The notes beneath the pieces are model-generated. The model made no database searches. It was given only the letters and a program-made list of their open reading frames with translations, and was not told the origin of the DNA. Positions 54,348-63,395 of a DNA stretch of 64,000 nucleotides are shown piece by piece. Numbering within the stretch: position 1 is the first letter of the stretch; each line of letters starts with the position of its first letter. The DNA comes from Haloferula rosea. GTDB lineage: Bacteria; Verrucomicrobiota; Verrucomicrobiia; Verrucomicrobiales; Akkermansiaceae. Location of the stretch: the NCBI RefSeq assembly GCF_016595525.1, contig NZ_JAENII010000006.1, forward strand, positions 124,001 through 188,000, in the 5' to 3' direction. Both the position numbers and the translations under genes were made by a program.

Positions 54348-54863
54348 TCACTCCCCAAGTTGATCGAGGGCCTTCTTGTAGGCCTTGTCGAAGTCGCGCT
54401 CGGTGGAATCCCCGTGCCAGAGCATGGTCCCATCAGGGAGGAAAATCGCGGCGTGCGGCATGCCGCCGATGCTGGCCGGCAGGAAGCCGTTCTTGCGGAT
54501 GATGATTTCCGCACGCGCCTTTTCCACCGCATCAGCGATCTGCTGATCGGGGACATCGCGTTGGCGATGGATGGCGATGATGACGACCTTCAGCTCATCG
54601 CGCTCAATCTTTTTGGCCAGACGTCCGAGGTCCTTGATGCGTTGGACGCACGCAGGGGTCTTGACTCCGAACTCTTCCACGACCACGACCTTGCCCTTGA
54701 GACTGGAGGCGTCGAACTTTTCAGTCTTCTCCTTGTCACCGACTGCCAGGGCTTCGCCCCAGTTGACCATGTTGATCTTGTAGTCCGCGACGTTCTCCTT
54801 CTCTGCGAAGCCTGGGAGAAGTGAAATCAGAAAGATGGCGGCAATGGAGAGCTGCTTAGTCAT
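54348..54863 (-). CDS. Exported thioredoxin-like protein without CxxC
   Basis: The 171-residue protein has a signal peptide (MTKQLSIAAIFLISLLPGFA) and a TlpA/redoxin-type fold: SLKGKVVVVEEFGVKTPACV, KVVIIAIHRQRD, and the cis-proline loop GGMPHAAIFLPDG. The active site has one cysteine (TPAC) instead of CxxC, so ordinary dithiol exchange is not expected. Possible thiol-binding, peroxidase-like or structural role. It is 28 bases after the stop-side of the pseudopilin gene on the same strand. Confidence 0.8.
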   Translation of the reverse strand: MTKQLSIAAIFLISLLPGFAEKENVADYKINMVNWGEALAVGDKEKTEKFDASSLKGKVVVVEEFGVKTPACVQRIKDLGRLAKKIERDELKVVIIAIHRQRDVPDQQIADAVEKARAEIIIRKNGFLPASIGGMPHAAIFLPDGTMLWHGDSTERDFDKAYKKALDQLGE

Positions 54864-54891
54864 CAGGTGTTGATTCTAGATCACGTCATTC

Positions 54892-55650
54892 CTAATAGGA
54901 AATTGCGAAATGCTTGTTCTTCAGATCCTCCGGGCGGAGTGCGTCGACATGACCGTCTGCAAAGAAGAAGTGTCCTCGGCCATTGCTCCGGAAGGCGGGA
55001 AGGCCCTTGCCTCCATCCTGAGTCATCTCGACGATGTTTCCGGGCAGGCTCACCGGTGTGTTTCCACGGGCTTCGTTCGAGACGGGTGGGGTGCCCGAGT
55101 TACCGGTGGCCTGACCACGGAGCCCCCACCAAACGACCATCGAGAAGCCGTAGGGCGCTTCGTCGTTTCTCGGCAGGGCATCACCCAGTAGAATCTGGTT
55201 GGCCGGGCGCCGGAGGCGGGCTGGTGTGACGCGGTAGAACAAGCCGTTCACCCCTTCCTGAGGGAAAATGATGGGGTTCACCGAGTAGTTGCTGATGGCG
55301 GTTCCAGCGAGGCCGGGATCGATGTTCTTCGCGATCTGTGGCGAAAGCAGGATGTCATCCTGGTTGATCGAGTCGCCATGCATCTGGTCGATCACCAAAT
55401 CCGCCCATGACTGGCCTTTGGCAAAACTCCATCCGGGTGGAAAGGCTCCGTTGTCCTGAGACAGCATGCTGACCATGCTGCCCAGGTTGCGGACGTTTCC
55501 GAGGTTTGAGGCTGCCTTCGCCCGGTCCATCGCCTTGCCGGAGATGACAAATACCAAGGAGGCCAGTGTCGCAACGATCACGATGGTGACCATCAGTTCC
55601 ACGAGGGTGAAACCATGGGCTGGGCGAGAACCTGCACTTTTCATTATCAC
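54892..55650 (-). CDS. Prepilin-type N-terminal cleavage protein (pseudopilin)
   Basis: The 252-residue protein has a type IV prepilin leader ending G-FTLVELMVTIVIVATLAS, with the Glu at +5, then a globular domain typical of Planctomycetes/Verrucomicrobia prepilin-like proteins: an N-terminal helix, GRGHFFFADGHVDAL near the end. An ATG at 55644 is an alternative start. Such proteins are exported by a type II secretion or pilus-like machine. It lies upstream of the thioredoxin-like gene and 101 bases after the XylR-type regulator. Confidence 0.88.
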   Translation of the reverse strand: MIMKSAGSRPAHGFTLVELMVTIVIVATLASLVFVISGKAMDRAKAASNLGNVRNLGSMVSMLSQDNGAFPPGWSFAKGQSWADLVIDQMHGDSINQDDILLSPQIAKNIDPGLAGTAISNYSVNPIIFPQEGVNGLFYRVTPARLRRPANQILLGDALPRNDEAPYGFSMVVWWGLRGQATGNSGTPPVSNEARGNTPVSLPGNIVEMTQDGGKGLPAFRSNGRGHFFFADGHVDALRPEDLKNKHFAISY

Positions 55651-55751
55651 ACAGCATTCCAGCTTTCTCCCGAGTTGCCATAGTCCACAATGGTGAAGCG
55701 CTTGCCTGAAGTTCCCGGGTCAATCCTGAAGATCACGCGGGCTGGCCGGTG

Positions 55752-56936
55752 TCATTTGTCGCGGGCGTGCGCAGCTCTGAAGGCGCCCGGGGTGACTCCC
55801 TCCGCCTGTTTGAACATCCGGCAGAAGTGGGAAGCGGTCGCGAAGCCACAGGCATTCGCGACCTGCTGGAGCGTCATGTTGGTTTCCCTGAGGAGGATCA
55901 GGGAGCGAGCCAGGCGGGAGCGGGTGATCTCATCCTTGATACTGCGTCCGAGGTAGCTGCGGAAGCGGTTCTCAAGGGTCGACCTTGAACGGCCGACCTG
56001 TTGGATGACGTTCCTGGCATCGATGCCTTCATGCGCATGGTTTCGGATGTATCTCAATGCCGTGACGAAGATCTCGTCGTCCGATGCGATGGTATCGGTG
56101 GAGGCGCGCTCGGTGATGTGAAGTGGAGGCACGAGGAGGCTTTGATAAGGGAGGGTTCGTCCTTCCATCAACAAGTGAAGCCAGTGGGCCGCGGTGTAAC
56201 CCAAAGTACGGGTGTCCGGATGGATACTGGTCAAGCGCGGGTTGGTCAGCTCGCAGAGCAGTTCGTCGTCGTCGACTCCCATGACGGCGAGTTCTTCCGG
56301 GACTCGTCTGCCGATCCGCATGGCAACCTTGAGGAGTTGCTGGGCGCGCACGTCATTGCAGGCAAGAATGGCCGTACTTTCGGGAAGGGCCTTGACCCAG
56401 GCTTCGAGCTCTTTCGAGCCATCCGGGTGGAGGGCTTCGCGGCGCGCTACGTCGTGGGAACTCCAGCTGTGTGGCGGTTCGTAGAGGATGACTTCGGATC
56501 CGAGCCGGCGGATGGCCTTCTGGAACGATTGGCTACGGCCATCGGAAAACCAAAGCCCGGGGAATCCGCAGAATGCGAAGTTCGAGAAGGTGGCATTGAC
56601 GAAGAAGCGGGCGGCCATGTCGGCGACTGCATCCGGGTCCGTATCCAGGAAGGGGATCCTCGGGTGCTGGACCTGGCCGTAGATGTCGATGACCGGGCAA
56701 GGGGCATCGGCGAGGAGGTCGGCGAGTTCGGGGTCGGCGAGGCGGCACAGGATGCCGTCTCCGTCCCAGGTCTCGAGCCACTCTGGAATGCCGCCGCGCA
56801 GGTCGCGTTCCTCGATGAGGAAATTCCACTCCCCATGGCCTCGGGCATACTCGGCGATGCCAAGACACAGATCCCGGCCATAGGCTCGGGACGTCTCGAT
56901 CAGCAGTGCGACGGTGGGTTTGTGGGGTGTGCTCAT
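55752..56936 (-). CDS. XylR/LacI-AraC type transcription regulator
   Basis: The start at 56936 (MSTPHKPTVALLIETSRAYG) is preferred; 69 upstream codons overlap the GH2 gene and have no homology. The 394-residue protein has an N-terminal periplasmic-binding-protein-like sensor (about 8-285: ILACNDVRAQQLL, LAVMGVDDDELL) and a C-terminal AraC HTH (about 300-392: MTLQQVANACGFATASHFCR). This is the XylR family, which senses a sugar and controls sugar genes. The gene follows the GH2 genes by 13 bases, so it may control its own operon. Ligand unknown. Confidence 0.92.
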   Translation of the reverse strand: MSTPHKPTVALLIETSRAYGRDLCLGIAEYARGHGEWNFLIEERDLRGGIPEWLETWDGDGILCRLADPELADLLADAPCPVIDIYGQVQHPRIPFLDTDPDAVADMAARFFVNATFSNFAFCGFPGLWFSDGRSQSFQKAIRRLGSEVILYEPPHSWSSHDVARREALHPDGSKELEAWVKALPESTAILACNDVRAQQLLKVAMRIGRRVPEELAVMGVDDDELLCELTNPRLTSIHPDTRTLGYTAAHWLHLLMEGRTLPYQSLLVPPLHITERASTDTIASDDEIFVTALRYIRNHAHEGIDARNVIQQVGRSRSTLENRFRSYLGRSIKDEITRSRLARSLILLRETNMTLQQVANACGFATASHFCRMFKQAEGVTPGAFRAAHARDK

Positions 56937-56949
56937 CGAACGAGTTTCT

Positions 56950-59900
56950 TCAGTCGTTGAATCCAGGGATGATGCCGAGATCGCGGACGTCACCCGGGTC
57001 TCCAAGCAGTGGTTCGATTTCAGCCATGCTGGCGAAACCGCGGTTGCCGTGATCGCGAAGGATGGAGAGACGAAGGTAACGTGCCTTGATGGGGTCCTTG
57101 AAGCGGATTTCCTGAGTGTTCCCGGAATTTGCCAGTTTGCCATTCGTGGCGATCTTCAACCATTTGCTTCCATCGATGGAAACCTCGACCTCGTAGGCGG
57201 AAACCCGGCCGTTCTCCATGTCCTTCCTCTGAGTGCATCGAAGTCCAAGGATGGGCTTCGGACCAAGAAGGTCGATGGTGAGGTCGGCCGGAAGTTTTTC
57301 GCCGGTGGTCCAGTCGGTGTGCCATAGCGTGGTGGGGTCGCCATCGGCGGCATGCGACGCGGGTGTGGTGCTGTGGGCGCTGCTGGCGGTGACGACGAGG
57401 GATGTCTCGCCGATCAACTCCTGGAGCTGGGATGGGCTCAACACGCCGGATGGATTGAAATCCGATGACTGGATGCGCTGGATGAGAGCCCGTTTCAACT
57501 GGCGGGCAACGATGCGCTCGTCGGGTCGGGATTCGACATCGAGCGTGCAGACGAGAAGTTTGCCGGGGCCGACCCGGGCTTCGAAGATTCCGGTTGGCAA
57601 GGCGTTGCGATCGTACTTGTCGATGAACCGGAATGGTTTCGCGACGGAGGCATCCACGCCGCTCAGGTCGACGGCGGTGGAGGTTGCCGTCAGTTCCCAC
57701 CACTGCCAGTTGGTGTGGCTGTCGGTCGGGAAATGATTCCACAACGGGTGGTCGGTCTCGATGGTTGCCCCGAGCGTGCCCGGTTGGTTGGGGAAATGGA
57801 GCGGTGACCAGAAGACCGGGATGAACCGGGCGGGAAGGGATTTGCGAACCGCGCCCGAGGGCGGCAGAAGAAGCACGGACTTGCCTGCTGCGAGATCGGC
57901 CATGCATTCTTCGGTCGTGCCGCGGTGGATGATGAGGTCCTTTTCCGCGGCTGGCGCGTTCCTGGGGTAAACCCAGATCGGCCAGGAGTTCGTGATGTCT
58001 TCGCTCGGTCCCGACACCTCGAGCGTGAGCTGCACGGGGCGGGTGAAGGCACTCAAGTCCGCGCGGAAAGCTCCGATCTCCAGTCCGTTGCCGAGCGGGA
58101 ACCGGCGAGCGTCAAATGCCTGCTCGGCCACGACCTCTCCGCCGGGTGCGATGAGACGTGCGGAGAATCCGACGGCGTCCAGCGGCAACTCGCTGAAGTT
58201 GGCGAGTTCAAGATCAGCGGTGAAGGTTTCGCTGTTCTCCCAGACGAACTTCTCCATCCGTGCGAGCGGCACCACGGCATCGGAGAATTGCCGGAATTCG
58301 TCGGCTGTGATCACGCCCTTCGAATCCCAGAAGGCGTCGAGGAGCCCGACCGTTGCGGTGCTTTGTCCGGGGAAGTCCTGAAGTTGTAGTAATTGAATGC
58401 CGGCGAGCCCCTTGGTTCTCAGGGCTCGTTCGATGTCCTCCTTGTAGAGTAGTGCCGCGAGCTTGCCGGAGTCGCGGGTGAACCGTTCCGCGTCATCGAG
58501 CAGCGACTTGGCTTCGAGGTCCTGCTTGATCACCTCCAGCGCGGTCGAGCGGAGCGGGGTGTCTTCGTATTTCGGCAGTTCCGCAAGATTCGGGTAAACG
58601 ACGTATTGTCCGACCTCGTGGGTGACGAGCGGGATTTCAAGGCACTCGAGGCCTTCGGCGTAGTCGGTGTCGGTCGAGGGAAAGGTGGTGTTGAGGAATC
58701 CCTGACCGCGCACCCAGCCCGATTTGGAGCGCTGGGTGATGAAGAAGTCGTCCTCGGGGCCGGGCAGCAGGCCGCGCGGGGAGAAGGCGTAACTGGTGGA
58801 CGTGAAGAGCATGTCCGGCGCGATCTCGCGGAAGTGCCCGATCAGGGCGTCCATGTGTTTGAGGTTGCCTTTCAGTTCATTGCCGAGCGAAAACATGACG
58901 AAGGACGGGTGGTGTCCGTATTCGCGGAAGATCCGCTCGCCTTCCGCCTTGAAGAACTCGTCTGCCGGCGGGTTCTTGCCCATTTCGAAGGTCCAGTTCG
59001 GGAGTTCGACCTGCAGGTAGATGCCGTGGCGATCGGCGGCTTCGAAGGCTGCTTCCGGCGGGCACCACGAGTGGAAACGAAGGTGGTTCAGTCCGTGGTC
59101 GCGGGAGACCTGCATGATCTTTTCCCACTGTGGTCCCTCGGCATCGGGGTGGCCGGTCTGTGGGAAGATGGCGCATTCGAGATTGCCGCGCAGGAATGTC
59201 GGTTGGCCGTTGATCAGCAGGTCGCGTCCTTTCGCCGTGAAGTCGCGGAAGCCGATGGTGCGCGTCAACTGGTGAAGCGGCTGCCCGTCTTCGTCGAGGA
59301 GCTGGATCTCGAGCTGATAGAGTGTGGGGGAAAGTTCCGACCAGGGTTTCGCTGCCCCGAAGCGTGCGACGAAGGTCTTGCTCTGACCGAGGTCCTTCAC
59401 GGTCGGCATCCGTGTGGTGGATGTGGCCCCGGGTTCGGAGATGGAGACGCTGAGTCGACTGCGCGGGGGAAAGTCGCCGGCGGCAGTGATTTTCATGGTC
59501 CCGTCCGATCGGGTCATGATGCGGAGGTCATCGATGCGTGCCTTGGGCACCTGCTGGATCTCGAGGTCACCGATCACGCCATTCCAGATCGTTTGGGTGC
59601 CTGCGGTGTAGGCATGGCCGATGTCGCCGATGGGAACCATCTGGCGGTTGTCGATACGCAGCGTGAGGGTGTGGGTTTGCCCGGGCTTGAGGTAGCCCGT
59701 CAGATCGTAGCGGTGGGGGGCGGAAAGTGAGTTCTGAGGTGCTCCCACGGGCTGCTTGTCGACCCAAACGCGGGACTCCCACAGGACGCGCTCCAGGATG
59801 AGGATGGAATCGTGGTCGCCACGCCAGTCGTCGGGCACGCGGATCTCCCGTTGGTACCATGCCGGACCGACGTAGGGATGGCGCTCGCGGAGCCGGTTCA

Positions 59901-60147
59901 TGGTCTCCTTGTCGAGCTTGAGATCCATCTGGAACTCGGGCCCCTTGGATTGTGCGGCTGTGCTGCCCGGGAGGTTGATGGTATCGGGGAAATCCCAGGT
60001 CGATGGCCCTGCTGCCAGGCCCAGGTCCTTGGCATCAAGGCTGAATTTCCAAGTGCCGGACAGGTCCAGGCTGTTGGCGAGGAGTGGCAGGCAGGTACTC
60101 AAGGTGCAGGCGAGAAGGGCGCTGCTGATGGTGCGGAGCGGTTTCAC
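56950..60147 (-). CDS. Secreted GH2 glycosidase with C-terminal discoidin domain (second)
   Basis: Starts at GTG 60147, overlapping the upstream stop as GTGA. Of 1065 residues: signal peptide (1-26); GH2 sugar-binding domain opening with LDLSGTWKFSLDAKDLG; Ig-like domain; TIM barrel with acid/base E424 in SLGNELKG and nucleophile E511 in VTHEVGQYVV; a further domain; and an F5/8 type C (discoidin) domain (about 930-1055) with ASHAADGDPTTLWHTDW. Likely exo-acting beta-glycosidase (beta-galactosidase, glucuronidase or similar). It is similar to the preceding gene product along most of its length. Confidence 0.9.
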   Translation of the reverse strand: MKPLRTISSALLACTLSTCLPLLANSLDLSGTWKFSLDAKDLGLAAGPSTWDFPDTINLPGSTAAQSKGPEFQMDLKLDKETMNRLRERHPYVGPAWYQREIRVPDDWRGDHDSILILERVLWESRVWVDKQPVGAPQNSLSAPHRYDLTGYLKPGQTHTLTLRIDNRQMVPIGDIGHAYTAGTQTIWNGVIGDLEIQQVPKARIDDLRIMTRSDGTMKITAAGDFPPRSRLSVSISEPGATSTTRMPTVKDLGQSKTFVARFGAAKPWSELSPTLYQLEIQLLDEDGQPLHQLTRTIGFRDFTAKGRDLLINGQPTFLRGNLECAIFPQTGHPDAEGPQWEKIMQVSRDHGLNHLRFHSWCPPEAAFEAADRHGIYLQVELPNWTFEMGKNPPADEFFKAEGERIFREYGHHPSFVMFSLGNELKGNLKHMDALIGHFREIAPDMLFTSTSYAFSPRGLLPGPEDDFFITQRSKSGWVRGQGFLNTTFPSTDTDYAEGLECLEIPLVTHEVGQYVVYPNLAELPKYEDTPLRSTALEVIKQDLEAKSLLDDAERFTRDSGKLAALLYKEDIERALRTKGLAGIQLLQLQDFPGQSTATVGLLDAFWDSKGVITADEFRQFSDAVVPLARMEKFVWENSETFTADLELANFSELPLDAVGFSARLIAPGGEVVAEQAFDARRFPLGNGLEIGAFRADLSAFTRPVQLTLEVSGPSEDITNSWPIWVYPRNAPAAEKDLIIHRGTTEECMADLAAGKSVLLLPPSGAVRKSLPARFIPVFWSPLHFPNQPGTLGATIETDHPLWNHFPTDSHTNWQWWELTATSTAVDLSGVDASVAKPFRFIDKYDRNALPTGIFEARVGPGKLLVCTLDVESRPDERIVARQLKRALIQRIQSSDFNPSGVLSPSQLQELIGETSLVVTASSAHSTTPASHAADGDPTTLWHTDWTTGEKLPADLTIDLLGPKPILGLRCTQRKDMENGRVSAYEVEVSIDGSKWLKIATNGKLANSGNTQEIRFKDPIKARYLRLSILRDHGNRGFASMAEIEPLLGDPGDVRDLGIIPGFND

Positions 60148-63100
60148 GGATTCTGGGGAGATGGGACGATGTCGATCTCGGCGATGGCGGCATTTTTGCC
60201 ATTGGCGACGGTGGGCATGCGGAGAGTCAGGGAACGGGTCTTGATGGCGCCCGGCAGCGGGATCCGGAACTTCCCGGCGCCTTCGCGCACCTCGGTGGTG
60301 GCGAGTACCCCGCCGTCCTCGTTGAGCACTTCGACGGTCTTGAGGTGGCCGTTCTTGTTCCCGTCCTGCCTCTGGGTGACGAGGACCGCCTCGATCTCGA
60401 TGGCTTCGGGGAGGGTCAAGGTCAGGGTGTGGGGTGGTAGTGCGGGATTCGGTTCGAACCGGCTGTGCCAGAAAGTACTGCGATCCCCGTCGATGGCCTT
60501 CATGGTCTCGTAGCCCTTCGCTTCGCTGCTGGCTTTGGCCGTGGCATTCATCCGGGAAAGCCTCGAGGGCTGAACGACGAGTTCGGCAAGGTCCGCAGCG
60601 GTCAATGTGACTTCGGGGTCGAACTCCGTGCTGCCAAGGTAGGTCTCCAGCGAGTGGCGGAGCTGGCGGGCGGCAGGGCGGTTGTCGAGCCTGCTCTCGA
60701 GATCGGCGCTGCAGGCGATGAGCTTGCCCTTGCCGACCTTTGCTTCAAAGACGAGACCGAGTTTCCGGTTGGTGAACCAGTCGTCGATGGGTTGGACGAA
60801 TGGGATCAGGTCCTCGTGCTTCGTCAGCAGGAACGGCTGGGATCCGGTGACGATCTCCCACCACTGCCAGTTGGTGTGGATGTCGGTGGGGAACCGGGAA
60901 AGGGCCGGGTGCTCGGGCTCGATGAGCAGACCGAGGGTATGCGGGGGCTGCCAGTTCGTGTAGGCGGTGTTCCAAAAGACGGTGGAGAAGCCGGTCTTGA
61001 TCGGGTGCTCGAAGTCATCGGCGACCTGACCGGGTGGCACCAGCCAGAGTACGTTCTTGCCGGCTGCGAGTGCCTCCTGAGCGGTTTTCAGGTCCTTGGT
61101 GATCAAGCTTTCGGAGTTCTTTTCCGGGGCCTCGCTGATGACATTCGGGTAAACGAAGAGATCCCATGAATTGCGTGCGTCGGTTCCCTCGATGCTGACA
61201 CTGAGGGTGAGCTTGGCGGGTGCTTCGATCTGATTGAGCGGCACCCGAATGGTGGCGAGGTCGTGAAGGGCGGATTTCGATAGCTGCCGGGCGGGCAGCT
61301 TGCCGCCGGCAACGGTCTTTTCGCCGTGACGGATGGTCCAGACGGGGGTGGCCTCACTGAGGTCTTCCGGCCCGAAGTGGGAAAGCTGGAGTGCGGCCTC
61401 GAGGGTCTCGTTCGCGGTGTAGACCATCTTCTTCAGGCGGGCGAGGGGGACGATGGGGCCGCTGAATGCGTGGTATTCCTCAGGCGAGATGTATCCCTTT
61501 TCGTCCCAGAAGGCATCGAGCACGCCGACCAGTGCGGTTCCTTGGCCGGGGAAGTCGTGCAGGTCGAGGAGCTGGAACCCGCCGAAGCCTTCGGTGCGCA
61601 GGGCGGCTTCGATGTCATGCTTGTAACAAAGGGCCTGCCACTTGCCGGAGGCCATGAGGAAGTCCTCGGATTGTTTCAGGACGCCGTTGCGACGCGCCAC
61701 TTCGCGGAAGATCTCGAAGTTTCGTGCCTTGAAATAGCCCGTGTATTTGTCGATCTCCTTGAAGTTCGGGTAGGCGCACCATTGACCGATTTCGTGGGAG
61801 ATGACCGGGGCGTCGGTGTGTTTCCTGAGGTAGTCGGACCAATCGAAGTCGGTCTGCGGTGGTTTGGCATTGATGATGGAGCCCAGTCCTTCACCCCAGC
61901 GCTGGACGCGTGGCTGGAACGGGTTGTGGAAGTCACTTCCCTTGACCACCGGCCACCCGGCACCGGTCGTGTAGAGCCGGCGGGAGTCGGCCTGCTGCTG
62001 ACGCTTGACCCAATCGGCGAGCCACTTTGCGTGGTTCGGGCCTCCCGGTTCGTTGCCGTAGGCCATCAGGAGGAAACTCGGATGGTTGCCGTACTCCTCG
62101 CGGATCCGTTCGGTTTCGGCATTGATCCACGCATCGACCGGGCGACCTGATCCGACCGCAGCAGTTCCGTTTGCCCAGGCGGATGCTTCGACCTGATAGT
62201 AGAAGCCGAGTTCATCCGCTGCGATGAAGGCGGCCTTGGGTGGGCACCACGAGTGGAAACGAATGTGGTTCAGGCCGTGGGCCTTGCAGATGCGGATGAT
62301 GCGTTTCCATGGTTCCACCTCGGTCGGCGGGTGCCCGAGTATCGGGAAGATCGCGCACTCAAGCGTGCCGCGGAGGAAGGCTGGCTCACCATTCAGGATG
62401 AGGCGTCCGTCGCGGTTCTCGATTTCGCGGAAGCCAAAGGTGGTGTGGTGGGTGTCCTCGGCCATGTCGTCGCCGGTCTGGAGAAAGACGGTCGCCTGAT
62501 AGAGCGTGGGACTGAATTCGTTCCACAGCTTCGGGTCCTCGACCTTGGCCACGCGTTCGGCGTTGAAACTTCCATCTGCCGCCTGCTTCACCACTTCGGA
62601 TTTGAGAAAGGTCGTCTTGTTGCTGTCGCCGACCGGGTGGATTTCGACGCGGAGGGTCGCCTCGCCGACCTGATCACTGAGTTGGCCATCGACCTTGATC
62701 CGGACGGTGCCATCGGCCGATGGGAACAGGTCGACCCGTTCGATGTGGCTGGCGGCCAGTGCCTGAAGCTCCATGGTGCCGACCACGCCATTCCAGTTGC
62801 CCTGGGTTTGGTCGCTGACACTATGGGCGGAAGGACCGACGTTGATCTTGTCCAGGCGGTTATCGATCCGCATGGTCAGCGTGTGGGTACCCGGTGCGAG
62901 TTCACCGAGACGGAGTCGATGGGGGGTGCCGAGAGCGTTCGCTTCTCCGATTTTCCTGCCATCGAGCCACACTGTGCTCTGCCAATGGACCCGCTCGAGA
63001 AACAGGTCGACGGGATGGCCTTTCCAGTCGTCCGGGACTTCGATCTCCCGCTGGTACCATGCCGGGCCGAGGAAATGCAGGGGCGGCTGGAGGAAGAAGG

Positions 63101-63395
63101 GGAACTTGAAGTTGTCGGGCGCCTGCCACTCGACGAACATGTCGGGATAGCGCCACGTTTCACCGGTCCAGTTGGTTTCGAATGACGGCTCGTCGCCGAA
63201 TCCCTGGGCGGTGACCATGCCGGGCAGTTGGATGACATCGGGAAACTTCCATCGGTCAGGCGCCTCCTTGATGCCATAGTCCTCGGCATCGAGGGCGAAC
63301 TTCCATTCACCAGCGAGGTCGAGGGTTTCGATCGGCTGGGGAGATGCGCTCAGGACACCGATCGACACGAGTGTGGGGAGGTAGAGGGATTTCAT
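60144..63395 (-). CDS. Secreted GH2 glycosidase with C-terminal discoidin-like domain (first)
   Basis: Starts at 63395, overlapping the upstream stop (63392) by four bases. Of 1083 residues: signal peptide (MKSLYLPTLVSIGVLSAS); GH2 sugar-binding domain (LDLAGEWKFALDAEDYG); Ig-like domain; TIM barrel with acid/base E449 in AYGNEPGGPN and nucleophile E535 in ISHEIGQWCAYP; and a discoidin-like domain at the end (AIDGDRSTFWHSRF). It is a paralogue of the next gene, including a shared region around LFPTDIHTNWQWWE (FPTD-x-HTNWQWWE in both). Likely beta-glycosidase of one glycan pathway with its neighbour. Confidence 0.9.
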   Translation of the reverse strand: MKSLYLPTLVSIGVLSASPQPIETLDLAGEWKFALDAEDYGIKEAPDRWKFPDVIQLPGMVTAQGFGDEPSFETNWTGETWRYPDMFVEWQAPDNFKFPFFLQPPLHFLGPAWYQREIEVPDDWKGHPVDLFLERVHWQSTVWLDGRKIGEANALGTPHRLRLGELAPGTHTLTMRIDNRLDKINVGPSAHSVSDQTQGNWNGVVGTMELQALAASHIERVDLFPSADGTVRIKVDGQLSDQVGEATLRVEIHPVGDSNKTTFLKSEVVKQAADGSFNAERVAKVEDPKLWNEFSPTLYQATVFLQTGDDMAEDTHHTTFGFREIENRDGRLILNGEPAFLRGTLECAIFPILGHPPTEVEPWKRIIRICKAHGLNHIRFHSWCPPKAAFIAADELGFYYQVEASAWANGTAAVGSGRPVDAWINAETERIREEYGNHPSFLLMAYGNEPGGPNHAKWLADWVKRQQQADSRRLYTTGAGWPVVKGSDFHNPFQPRVQRWGEGLGSIINAKPPQTDFDWSDYLRKHTDAPVISHEIGQWCAYPNFKEIDKYTGYFKARNFEIFREVARRNGVLKQSEDFLMASGKWQALCYKHDIEAALRTEGFGGFQLLDLHDFPGQGTALVGVLDAFWDEKGYISPEEYHAFSGPIVPLARLKKMVYTANETLEAALQLSHFGPEDLSEATPVWTIRHGEKTVAGGKLPARQLSKSALHDLATIRVPLNQIEAPAKLTLSVSIEGTDARNSWDLFVYPNVISEAPEKNSESLITKDLKTAQEALAAGKNVLWLVPPGQVADDFEHPIKTGFSTVFWNTAYTNWQPPHTLGLLIEPEHPALSRFPTDIHTNWQWWEIVTGSQPFLLTKHEDLIPFVQPIDDWFTNRKLGLVFEAKVGKGKLIACSADLESRLDNRPAARQLRHSLETYLGSTEFDPEVTLTAADLAELVVQPSRLSRMNATAKASSEAKGYETMKAIDGDRSTFWHSRFEPNPALPPHTLTLTLPEAIEIEAVLVTQRQDGNKNGHLKTVEVLNEDGGVLATTEVREGAGKFRIPLPGAIKTRSLTLRMPTVANGKNAAIAEIDIVPSPQNP

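Noticed and set aside
54308-54354. Inverted repeats at the end of the thioredoxin-like gene as a terminator
   Set aside because: Stems cgatgggg/ccccatcg and ggagtgac/gtcactcc exist, but no T-run follows on the minus strand, so a terminator could not be supported.
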